Of a DNA stretch of 64,000 nucleotides, positions 25,144 through 32,283 are shown piece by piece. The position numbers and the translations under genes are program-made. Under the pieces are notes generated by a model that was given only the letters and a program-made list of their open reading frames with translations, did not search any database and was not told the origin of the DNA. Each line of letters begins with the position of its first letter. Within the stretch, counting starts at the first letter, position 1. This stretch comes from Hyphomicrobiaceae bacterium. Its GTDB lineage: Bacteria > Pseudomonadota > Alphaproteobacteria > Rhizobiales > Hyphomicrobiaceae. The stretch is taken from the NCBI GenBank assembly GCA_030655135.1, contig JAURWC010000022.1, positions 186,001-250,000 of the forward strand. Direction: 5' to 3'.

Positions 25144-25362
25144 TCAGGGCTGCTGCGTTTCGGCGCCGGCCGCGTCCGCAGCGAATTCCTCCTCCAGGGA
25201 TTTTTCCATATCCAGGAGATCCTGCGGCAACGGCATGCCGTACGCCCGCATCTCGTTGAGGCGCTCTTTCAGTACCTGATAGACCTCGTGGCGGTCCTCC
25301 GGCTCGTTCTGCATGCGGGTGAGGAGGAGACCAATCTCGGCGGTGAATTCGTCGAATGTCAT
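25144..25362 (-). CDS. Small conserved acidic protein, unknown function
   Basis: A 72-residue acidic protein, MTFDEFTAEIGLLLTRMQNE through LLDMEKSLEEEFAADAAG, predicted all-helical and soluble. AAGGAG lies eight bases upstream of ATG 25362, a strong ribosome-binding site, so translation is likely. I do not recognise the family. It lies downstream of trxB on the same strand, 38 bases after the trxB stop codon, and could be co-transcribed with it. Confidence 0.7.
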   Translation of the reverse strand: MTFDEFTAEIGLLLTRMQNEPEDRHEVYQVLKERLNEMRAYGMPLPQDLLDMEKSLEEEFAADAAGAETQQP

Positions 25363-25400
25363 TTTAGGTCTCCTTGTTACTGCGCGTGACAGACGGCTGC

Positions 25401-26366
25401 CTACTCGGCAGCCTCCGCCGTGCTCTCGCGTGCCGCGAGATAGCGTTCCGCTTCGAGTGCGGCCATGCAGCCCATGCCCGCTGCCGTGACGGCCTGGCGG
25501 AACACTTCATCCTTCACGTCGCCAGCCGCGTAAACGCCTTCAATGGACGTCGCCGTGCTATCGGGCGCGGTGATCAGGTAGCCGCCGGACGTCATATCCA
25601 GCTGGCCCTTGAACAGCTCCGTCGCCGGGGCGTGGCCAATGGCGATGAACACGCCGTCGGCCGGACGTTCCGTGATGGCGCCGGTCTTGACGTTCTTCAG
25701 GCGCACGCTCGTCACCGACTTTGGCGCTGCGTTGCCGACGATTTCCTCGATCGCATGATCCCACACGACTTCGATCTTCGGGTTCTTGAACAGACGCTCC
25801 TGCATGATGCGTTCGGCACGGAAGCTGTCGCGGCGATGCACAACGGTGACGCGCTTGGCGAAGTTGGTGAGGAAGATCGCCTCTTCAACGGCGGTGTTGC
25901 CGCCACCGGCAACGATGACTTCCTTGCCCTTGTAGAAGAAGCCGTCGCACGTGGCGCAGGCCGAAACGCCATGGCCCTGAAACGCATGCTCGGACGGCAA
26001 GCCGAGCCAGCGCGCCTGGGCGCCGGTGCAGATGATCAGCACGTCGCACGTGTACGTGTCGCCGCTGTCGCCGACCAGCTTGAACGGGCGCCGCTTCAGA
26101 TCCACGGACGAGATGTGATCCATCACGATCTCGGTGCCCACGTGCTCTGCCTGAGCCTGCATCTGCTCCATGAGCCACGGGCCCTGGATCGCGTCGGCAA
26201 AGCCGGGGTAGTTTTCGACGTCGGTGGTGATGGTCAGCTGGCCGCCGGGCTGGCTGCCTTGAATGAGCAGCGGCTTCAGCATGGCGCGCGCGGCATAAAC
26301 CGCTGCGGTGTAGCCGGCAGGGCCGGAGCCCAGGATGATGACCTTGGAGTGACGGGGTTGAGACAT
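25401..26366 (-). CDS. trxB: Thioredoxin reductase (NADPH)
   Basis: FAD enzyme that reduces thioredoxin with NADPH. 321 residues from ATG 26366, which has GAGGA six bases upstream; the longer upstream frame is not supported. Motifs in order: FAD-binding ILGSGPAGYTAAVYAARA, redox site ACATCDGFFYKGKEV (CATC), NADPH-binding VAGGGNTAVEEAIFL, and FAD motif VYAAGDVKDEVFRQAVTAAGMGCMAALEAERYL. The 124-base gap to the divergent transporter gene holds a 7-bp inverted repeat, AACACTC / GAGTGTT (26406-26445), a possible regulator site. Confidence 0.96.
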   Translation of the reverse strand: MSQPRHSKVIILGSGPAGYTAAVYAARAMLKPLLIQGSQPGGQLTITTDVENYPGFADAIQGPWLMEQMQAQAEHVGTEIVMDHISSVDLKRRPFKLVGDSGDTYTCDVLIICTGAQARWLGLPSEHAFQGHGVSACATCDGFFYKGKEVIVAGGGNTAVEEAIFLTNFAKRVTVVHRRDSFRAERIMQERLFKNPKIEVVWDHAIEEIVGNAAPKSVTSVRLKNVKTGAITERPADGVFIAIGHAPATELFKGQLDMTSGGYLITAPDSTATSIEGVYAAGDVKDEVFRQAVTAAGMGCMAALEAERYLAARESTAEAAE

Positions 26367-26490
26367 GGATTCCTCAAGGACCGCTTGGAGCCGTAAGCAA
26401 AATCGAACACTCATATAGACATACGCGCGGCAAAGAACGAGTGTTACAAATTGTTCTGCAATAATAATATGTTGAGAGGGAATTGAGCGG

Positions 26491-27792
26491 ATGACGGGGG
26501 GTGAAACCGAGCGGCTGGGCACGGGCCGGCGGATCAAAGCGATTCTCGTAGGCTCCTCCGGCAATCTCGTCGAATGGTTCGACTTCTACGTCTACGCAGC
26601 GTTTTCACTGTATTTCCTGGATTCGTTTTTTCCCGAGGGCAGCCAAACGGCGCAGCTGCTGAAGGCGGCCGGCATCTTTGCGTTCGGCTTTCTGATGCGG
26701 CCGGTCGGCGGCTGGCTGTTTGGCCGATATGCTGACCGGCGCGGGCGGCGCGCTGCGTTGACGGCTTCTGTGCTGCTGATGTGCTTCGGCTCGCTGCTGA
26801 TTGCCGTAATCCCGACGTACGAGACGATCGGCGTCGCCGCCCCGATCCTGCTGCTGATCGCGCGCATGATCCAGGGGCTCAGCCTTGGCGGCGAGTACGG
26901 CACGAGCGCGACGTATCTCTCCGAGATGGCGACGCCGGAGCACCGCGGGTTCTACTCCAGTTTCCAGTACGTCACGCTGATTGGCGGCCAGCTGACTGCG
27001 ATCCTCGTGCTTCTGGTGCTGCAGAAGCTCGTGCTGACGCCGGAGCAGCTGGAAGCCTGGGGCTGGCGCATCCCGTTCGTGATCGGCGCGCTGCTAGCAG
27101 TCATCGCCTTCTACATGCGGCGCGACATGCACGAGACGGATGCGTTCAAGGCGGCCGAGGCGACCGTCAAACGCAAAAGCTCGCTGCGCACGCTGATGCA
27201 GCATCCCCGCGAAGTAGCGATCGTAATCGGCCTGACGCTCGGCGGCACCGTCGCGTTCTACACCTACACGACGTACATGCAGAAGTTCCTGGTCAACTCC
27301 GTGGGGTTGTCGAAGGACACGTCGACCGTCATCACGGCGTGCGCGCTGTTTTGTTACATGTGCCTGCAGCCCGTTGTCGGCGCCCTGTCTGACAAGATCG
27401 GGCGGCGGCCGCTGCTGCTTGCGTTCGGCATACTCGGAACGCTCGGCACGGTACCGCTGCTGACAGCGCTGCAGAACGCCCACGACGCGCTGACGGCCTT
27501 CCTGCTCATCATGACGGCGCTTGTGATCGTCAGCGGCTACACCGCGATCAACGCTATCGTGAAGGCGGAGCTGTTCCCAACCAACATCCGCGCGCTCGGC
27601 GTGGGCTTGCCGTATGCGGTGACGGTGGCACTGTTCGGCGGCTCAGCGGAGTACGTGGCGCTGTGGCTGAAGAAGGAAGGCGTGGAGTCGTACTTCTACT
27701 GGTACGTCTCGGGCTGCATCTTCGTGTCGCTGATCGTCTACGCCTTCATGCGCGACACGCGCACGCATTCTGCCATGGACCGGCATGAGTGA
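26491..27792 (+). CDS. MHS-family (MFS) metabolite:proton symporter
   Basis: Twelve-helix inner-membrane transporter of 433 residues, in the metabolite:H+ symporter group that includes KgtP, ShiA and ProP. The N-terminal signature GNLVEWFDFYVYAAFSLYFL, the loop 2-3 motif FGRYADRRGRRAALT, and IQGLSLGGEYGTSATYLSEM are all family hallmarks. Closest in feel to alpha-ketoglutarate or other dicarboxylate permeases, but substrate cannot be read from sequence. Start ATG 26491 with AGGGA upstream; divergent from trxB. Its stop lies one base from the convergent vapC stop. Confidence 0.88.
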   Translation: MTGGETERLGTGRRIKAILVGSSGNLVEWFDFYVYAAFSLYFLDSFFPEGSQTAQLLKAAGIFAFGFLMRPVGGWLFGRYADRRGRRAALTASVLLMCFGSLLIAVIPTYETIGVAAPILLLIARMIQGLSLGGEYGTSATYLSEMATPEHRGFYSSFQYVTLIGGQLTAILVLLVLQKLVLTPEQLEAWGWRIPFVIGALLAVIAFYMRRDMHETDAFKAAEATVKRKSSLRTLMQHPREVAIVIGLTLGGTVAFYTYTTYMQKFLVNSVGLSKDTSTVITACALFCYMCLQPVVGALSDKIGRRPLLLAFGILGTLGTVPLLTALQNAHDALTAFLLIMTALVIVSGYTAINAIVKAELFPTNIRALGVGLPYAVTVALFGGSAEYVALWLKKEGVESYFYWYVSGCIFVSLIVYAFMRDTRTHSAMDRHE

Positions 27793-27793
27793 G

Positions 27794-28174
27794 CTAGAGG
27801 GCGGACTTGACGTCGGTTTTTGAGAAGTCGTTGCCTATAAAGAGCAGGGGGCACGCGCGCGACATTGCCAGCTCATAGGAAAAGCAGTCGCCGAAGTTTA
27901 ATTTTGCCCGGTGAACACCCTTTCCCCACTTGGCGTATGCCTCTGCTGCGCGACGCGCCGAAGCGGCGGTGACCGGCACGAGCTCGATGTTTGGACGCTC
28001 AAGCAAAAGATTTAAGGCAACCGAAATGCCACGGGCTTTCGCCACGATTAGTGCCTCTGCCATGGTTCCCGCCGACAGGATGGCAGTCTCTCCGGAAAGC
28101 TTGACGGCACAGTCCCTGCCTCTCGGCTCACCAGCAGCTATAGCAATCAACGCCGATGTATCGATCGCAATCAC
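27794..28174 (-). CDS. VapC-type PIN-domain toxin
   Basis: A 126-residue PIN-domain ribonuclease, the toxin of a VapBC-type pair. Acidic metal ligands are in place: Asp5 in MIAIDTSALIAI, Glu in AGTMAEALIVAKA, Asp in LNFGDCFSYELA, and Asp in FIGNDFSKTD. It overlaps the antitoxin gene by four bases, implying translational coupling. Base composition is a little more AT-rich than the flanking transporter, compatible with horizontal acquisition. Confidence 0.9.
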   Translation of the reverse strand: MIAIDTSALIAIAAGEPRGRDCAVKLSGETAILSAGTMAEALIVAKARGISVALNLLLERPNIELVPVTAASARRAAEAYAKWGKGVHRAKLNFGDCFSYELAMSRACPLLFIGNDFSKTDVKSAL

Positions 28175-28434
28175 TTTGGCAAGCCATACTCATCATAGAG
28201 GAAATCTTGACTGCGGGCCGCGGAAGGGCCGGCGATCACCATCGCCCGGCCGATCTCCATAATATCGTGCAATACCTGCAACTCGTCTTGCGGAGTGAGC
28301 CGGGACCGCGATCCCGCCGGGGCAATCCGTGCCACAGGCTTGCCATGACGGGTCAGAATTACCTCTTCGCCTGCCTCAACCTGCCGCACGAGATCTGTCA
28401 GCTTCGCCTTTGCTTCACTTAATGGAATTTCCAT
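28171..28434 (-). CDS. Phd-type (prevent-host-death) antitoxin of the VapC toxin
   Basis: An 87-residue antitoxin: IPLSEAKAKLTDLVRQVEAG, EEVILTRHGKPVARIAPAG, then a linker and the toxin-binding tail QDFLYDEYGLPK. This is the Phd/YefM fold commonly paired with PIN toxins. ATG 28434. Upstream gene of the pair, as usual for antitoxins. No obvious palindrome is visible in the short 70-base gap to radC. Confidence 0.88.
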   Translation of the reverse strand: MEIPLSEAKAKLTDLVRQVEAGEEVILTRHGKPVARIAPAGSRSRLTPQDELQVLHDIMEIGRAMVIAGPSAARSQDFLYDEYGLPK

Positions 28435-28504
28435 TGTGGCTATTCCTCAGCCCCCGCAATAATCCTCAGGGCAAATTTGGTCCAATTGATGGTCCAAGTC
28501 AAGA

Positions 28505-29272
28505 TTACAGCAACCGCAGCTGCTTGAAGCTGGCGTGACCCAGGCGGCCGACGATGATGTGATCGAGGACGCTGACGCCGAGGGGGCGGGCGGCGTCGAC
28601 GATGCGCTTGGTCATGTCGATGTCGGCACGGGACGGCTCGGGATCGCCCGAGGGATGGTTGTGGACGAGGATGATGGCCGTCGCAGATAGCTCGAGTGCA
28701 CGCTTCACGACTTCGCGAACGTAAACGGGTGTGTGGTCCACCGTGCCTTGGCCTTGTACCTCATCGGCAATCAGATGATTGCGGCGGTCGAGGAACAGGA
28801 TGCGGAACTGTTCGCGGGCTTCGAAGGCTTGGACGGCACGCAGATAGTCCACGACAGCGGGTGTCGAGGCAAAAGCAGGCCTGCCGTCGAGGTTCTTGCG
28901 CATGAACCGCACGGCAGCGGCGCGGACGAGTTTGAGTTCGGTGATGACGCTTTCGCCGACGCCGTTGATCTCCTTGAGACGGGCGTCCGGCGCACTGATG
29001 ACTTCAGCGAACGAGCCAAACCGGGCGAGGAGCCGCTTGGCCAGATCCTTGGTGTCGCGGCGGGGCAGGGCGCGAAACAGCAACAGTTCGAGCAGCTCGT
29101 AGTCGGGCAGCGCGTCGGCGCCGCCCTTGCGGAAGCGATCACGCAAACGCTCGCGATGCCCGGCATGCAGCGGCGCGCTTTGCTCGAAAAACGAACCTTG
29201 ATCGATTGGCGCACCACCGGCGTGGGGCTCATCGTCGTCGCTCGGTCCTCCGGGAGGCACCGGCGATGTCAT
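28505..29272 (-). CDS. radC: RadC family JAB/MPN-domain protein
   Basis: A 255-residue RadC-family protein. An N-terminal UPF0758 helical region ([24 protein letters not shown]) is followed by a helix-hairpin-helix-like segment ([20 protein letters not shown]). The C-terminal JAMM metal-binding motif is [22 protein letters not shown]. Despite the name, a repair role is not established for the family. Start ATG 29272 is placed one base after the map stop codon, so the two genes are translationally coupled; longer frames upstream are map sequence. Confidence 0.93.
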   Translation of the reverse strand: MTSPVPPGGPSDDDEPHAGGAPIDQGSFFEQSAPLHAGHRERLRDRFRKGGADALPDYELLELLLFRALPRRDTKDLAKRLLARFGSFAEVISAPDARLKEINGVGESVITELKLVRAAAVRFMRKNLDGRPAFASTPAVVDYLRAVQAFEAREQFRILFLDRRNHLIADEVQGQGTVDHTPVYVREVVKRALELSATAIILVHNHPSGDPEPSRADIDMTKRIVDAARPLGVSVLDHIIVGRLGHASFKQLRLL

Positions 29273-29273
29273 G

Positions 29274-30098
29274 TCAGCCGGCGTTGTAGGGCGGGTGGTG
29301 GAAACCGGCGGGCGAGAGCGTAAAGATCTCGCAGCCCGTCTCGGTGACGCCGACGGTGTGCTCGAACTGCGCGGACAGTTCACGGTCCCGCGTCACGGCC
29401 GTCCAACCGTCGGCCAAAACCTTCACGTCCTTCTTGCCGAGGTTGATCATGGGCTCGATGGTGAAGATCATGCCCGGCTTCAGCACGGGCCCGTCGCCTT
29501 CCCTGCCGTAGTGCAGGATGTTGGGCCGGTCGTGGAAGACCTGGCCAAGGCCGTGGCCGCAGAAGTCTTCGACGACACTGCAGCGCTCAGCTTCGGCATA
29601 GCGCTGGATGGCGGCGCCGATGTGACCGGTCGTGTGGCCCGGCTGTACGGCGGCGATGCCGCGCTGCAGGGCTTCGTACGTCACCGCCAGCAAACGTTCG
29701 GCGCGACGAGAGATCTCGCCGACCCCGTACATGCGGCTGGTGTCGCCATGCCAGCCATCAACGATCAGCGTCACGTCGATGTTGACGATGTCGCCCTCAC
29801 GCAGCGGCTTGGCATTCGGCATGCCGTGACAGACGACATGGTTGATCGACGTGCAGGTGGAATGGCGGTAGCCGCGGTAGTTCAGCGTGGCCGGAATGGC
29901 GCCGTTGTCGAGCGCGAATTCGAGGATCAGTTCGTCGATGCGTTCCGTCGTCGTGCCAGGCACGGCATAGGGCACCAGCATGTCTAGGGCGGCGGCAGCG
30001 AGACGGCCGGCCTTATGCATGGCGGCGAACGCTTCGCGGCCGTGCAGCTTGATGGCGCCGTCACGAGTGAGCGATCGGGTGGCTTCGACGTTCGACAT
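29274..30098 (-). CDS. map: Type I methionine aminopeptidase
   Basis: Dinuclear metalloprotease that removes N-terminal methionine from new proteins. 274 residues. Metal ligands are visible in the expected order: Asp in [20 protein letters not shown] (two Asp), His in [15 protein letters not shown], Glu in [10 protein letters not shown], and Glu in [17 protein letters not shown] 30098 is the start. Promoter region carries two copies of a dispersed palindromic repeat upstream. Coupled to radC downstream. Confidence 0.96.
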   Translation of the reverse strand: MSNVEATRSLTRDGAIKLHGREAFAAMHKAGRLAAAALDMLVPYAVPGTTTERIDELILEFALDNGAIPATLNYRGYRHSTCTSINHVVCHGMPNAKPLREGDIVNIDVTLIVDGWHGDTSRMYGVGEISRRAERLLAVTYEALQRGIAAVQPGHTTGHIGAAIQRYAEAERCSVVEDFCGHGLGQVFHDRPNILHYGREGDGPVLKPGMIFTIEPMINLGKKDVKVLADGWTAVTRDRELSAQFEHTVGVTETGCEIFTLSPAGFHHPPYNAG

Positions 30099-30147
30099 GT
30101 AAGGCTCGGCCTGCCGTAATTCCTGTGACGCTAGGATCTTGTTTGAT

Positions 30148-30253
30148 CGTGCTTCTTACCGGAGAACCGCTGCACACTTTGGATGGAAGCACTCTTGCTT
30201 GCTTTGAGTGCTTCTCATCGGAACACCGCGCACACTTTGTCCGGAAGCACTCC
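30148..30253. repeat. Two copies of the GTGCTTCTTAYCGG palindromic repeat
   Basis: Copies at about 30148-30194 and 30206-30253, in the same orientation, 12 bases apart. Ends GTGCTTCT and GGAAGCACTC are conserved; the inner CCGGAGAACCGC and CACACTTT blocks vary. They lie in the map upstream region. Confidence 0.85.
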
Positions 30254-30311
30254 GAATGTAGTTGTTTTCGCGGGTCGCGCAACGTCTTGGACGCGTGAAG
30301 GTTGCGGGCCT

Positions 30312-30344
30312 CTAAACGAAAGCGGCGGCCCTGTGAGCCGCCGC
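30312..30344 (-). terminator. rplS terminator
   Basis: Perfect 8-bp stem GCGGCGGC / GCCGCCGC with loop CCTGTGA (30322-30344), 26 bases past the rplS stop, followed on the minus strand by TTTCGTTTAG. Confidence 0.72.
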
Positions 30345-30370
30345 GAATTCGCAATGCGATGCTACCAAGC

Positions 30371-31072
30371 TTAGGCCGGGGGTGCTTCGCCCTCGGCAGG
30401 GACCTCGGCGGCTGCGGCCTCGGCTACCAGCCGCTGGGCCTGGCCGACCCAGTCGTCCTTCTCGATGCGGCCGTTCAGCTGCAGCACTTCGTCGACGTTG
30501 GCGATGTCTTCGTCGGAGAAGTTGGCGATCTGCTCGAGCTTGATGACGTTCAGCTGCTTCAGGCGGCCGAACAGATCACCGTCAATGCCCTTGATCTGAG
30601 TCAGATCATCGGGCTCGCCCTTGATCTTCTTGAAGCCCTTCCAGGCTGCATTCAGGCGGCGGGCGCGAGCGTCGGACCGCTCGACGATACGGGCTGCCTT
30701 ACCGCGGCGGCCACGGAGATAGTAAAGCTTCGCGCGGCGAACGCGGCCGCGACGGACGACTTCGATCTCGGCGATGAAGGGTGAGTAGATCGGAAACACG
30801 CGTTCCACGCCTTCGCCGTACGAAATCTTGCGCACCGTGAAGCTTTCGTTCAGGCCGCCGCCTGAGCGAGCGATGACAACGCCTTCATAGGCCTGAAGGC
30901 GCGACGTCGGCGCCGTCGACTTGGGCTTGCCCTTGGATTTCTTGTCCGTTTCAGCGACTTCGACGACGCGGACCATGACTTTAACGGTGTCGCCAGGCCC
31001 GAATTCGGGCACTGCACGCTTAGCGGAGATGGCGCTGATCTGCTCGCGCTCGATCTGCTGGATGATATTCAT
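30371..31072 (-). CDS. rplS: 50S ribosomal protein L19 with long C-terminal extension
   Basis: Large-subunit protein at the 30S-50S interface. Residues 1-130 are L19 ([55 protein letters not shown]) with a lysine-rich insertion at about 41-59 ([16 protein letters not shown]). The protein then continues to 233 residues, about twice the usual bacterial length. Residues 157-216 form a helical domain, [20 protein letters not shown], then [20 protein letters not shown] and [16 protein letters not shown]. This resembles the helix-hairpin-helix-like domain found at the C-terminus of alphaproteobacterial L21 and NuoE. An acidic Ala/Glu/Pro tail ends the protein. Downstream of trmD, as in many bacteria. 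Confidence 0.93.
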   Translation of the reverse strand: MNIIQQIEREQISAISAKRAVPEFGPGDTVKVMVRVVEVAETDKKSKGKPKSTAPTSRLQAYEGVVIARSGGGLNESFTVRKISYGEGVERVFPIYSPFIAEIEVVRRGRVRRAKLYYLRGRRGKAARIVERSDARARRLNAAWKGFKKIKGEPDDLTQIKGIDGDLFGRLKQLNVIKLEQIANFSDEDIANVDEVLQLNGRIEKDDWVGQAQRLVAEAAAAEVPAEGEAPPA

Positions 31073-31213
31073 TTTCGACTTACCCCAAGCAAAACAAAGC
31101 CTTACCGCGGCTCACCCGGATATCCGGGAGCCCGCGCGGCAGGCATTAGAGAATTGGATCGGCGGTGCATAGCGGAATTGACAGGGCTTGTCGATACGTC
31201 AGTTGGCGCTGTC

Positions 31214-31957
31214 TCAGGGCTTTTTGCGGGTGCTCAGGCCTGTCAGTGCCGACTTTAACAAATCCGGGCGGCGGGCGGCGGTAATGTGCTCGGCCTCAGC
31301 GCGGCGCCAGGCCTCGATTTTCTTGTGGTCACCGGACAGGAGAATCTCCGGGATCGTGCGGCCCTCCCACTCGCGCGGCTTGGTGTACTGCGGGTGCTCC
31401 AGCAAGCCGGTTTCGAAGCTTTCGTGTTGTAGGGACTCGGATGCGCCGACGACGCCCGGCAGCAGGCGGACGACCGCATCGAGCAGCACCATTGCAGCCA
31501 ATTCGCCGCCGGAGAGCACGTAGTCGCCGATGGAAATTTCGCGTAGCGCGCGGCCGTCGATGACGCGCTGGTCGATACCTTCGAAACGGCCGGCGAGCAG
31601 AATGACGCCGGGTCCGGCGGCGAGATCGTGGGCGATGGCCTGCGTCAGCGGCTGCCCGCGTGGCGAGAGGTAGACCAGCGGGCTCTCGGCGTCGCGCGTG
31701 CGGGCTTGATCAATGGCGGGGCCGAGGACGTCGGCGCGCAGCACCATGCCCGCGCCGCCGCCCGCCGGCGTATCGTCAACGGCGCGGTGACGGCCCAGAC
31801 CGAAGTCGCGGATTTGCTGCGCCTCGAGCGACCAGATGCCGGCGCCTAGCGCCTGACCGGCGAGCGACACGCCAAGCGGCCCGGGAAACATCTCGGGAAA
31901 TAGCGTGAGAACGGTGGCGCGCCAGGCTCGGCCGGAGGCTGTGGGTGTGTGGGGCAT
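31214..31957 (-). CDS. trmD: tRNA (guanine-N1)-methyltransferase
   Basis: SPOUT-family, SAM-dependent enzyme that methylates G37 in tRNAs and prevents frameshifting. 247 residues from ATG 31957. Motifs: [20 protein letters not shown] at the N-terminus, [19 protein letters not shown], the knot region [35 protein letters not shown], and [24 protein letters not shown]. It precedes rplS on the same strand with 141 bases between; rimM and rpsP, which usually accompany it, are not adjacent. Confidence 0.96.
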   Translation of the reverse strand: MPHTPTASGRAWRATVLTLFPEMFPGPLGVSLAGQALGAGIWSLEAQQIRDFGLGRHRAVDDTPAGGGAGMVLRADVLGPAIDQARTRDAESPLVYLSPRGQPLTQAIAHDLAAGPGVILLAGRFEGIDQRVIDGRALREISIGDYVLSGGELAAMVLLDAVVRLLPGVVGASESLQHESFETGLLEHPQYTKPREWEGRTIPEILLSGDHKKIEAWRRAEAEHITAARRPDLLKSALTGLSTRKKP

Positions 31958-32023
31958 CTCTATTCTGGAAACAGTCCCGGCGCGATCCGAGGTGCTAATT
32001 TGGCAGGAAATGCCAACTGCCAA

Positions 32024-32158
32024 TCAGCTCGCGCGCTTGCGGCGCTGATAATGCCAGCCTTGCATAGACGGCTCCATAACTTCTACGGCTTCATCGCCGT
32101 CGCGGGGCGTGAGGGGTGCTTTTTCCGCAATCTTTTCCGGTATTTTTCTCTTGGCCAT
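32024..32158 (-). CDS. Putative 44-residue basic micro-protein
   Basis: Small ORF, MAKRKIPEKIAEKAPLTPRD, then an acidic middle (GDEAVEVMEP) and a basic end (WHYQRRKRAS). Its ATG overlaps the stop codon of the preceding micro-ORF (TAATG), a classic translational-coupling junction. The first third is AT-rich against a GC-rich genome. No Shine-Dalgarno of its own is visible, consistent with coupling. No family recognised; it could also be the tail of a decayed gene. It accounts, with the next entry, for the 326-base gap between trmD and priA. Confidence 0.35.
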   Translation of the reverse strand: MAKRKIPEKIAEKAPLTPRDGDEAVEVMEPSMQGWHYQRRKRAS

Positions 32159-32256
32159 TATCGTTTTATATCTTTAAAATCACGCTGTTGTGCTGATTTT
32201 AATGTAACAATCCCGTCTTCAATTTCCCGATATTTTTCCGCTATTTTTGCTGGCAC
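32158..32256 (-). CDS. Putative 32-residue micro-protein following priA
   Basis: Starts at GTG 32256 with GGGG six bases upstream and reads VPAKIAEKYREIEDGIVTLK, then SAQQRDFKDIKR. It ends TAA, overlapping the next ATG. The same frame is open back to the priA stop codon at 32284, so a TAG read-through would append 41 residues to PriA. AT-rich codons (AAA, ATA, TTA, GAT) contrast with its neighbours. Alternatively this is residue of a degraded insertion. No family recognised. Confidence 0.3.
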   Translation of the reverse strand: MPAKIAEKYREIEDGIVTLKSAQQRDFKDIKR

Positions 32257-32283
32257 CGCAAGCCCCTGGATCGGTGGCAGCCC

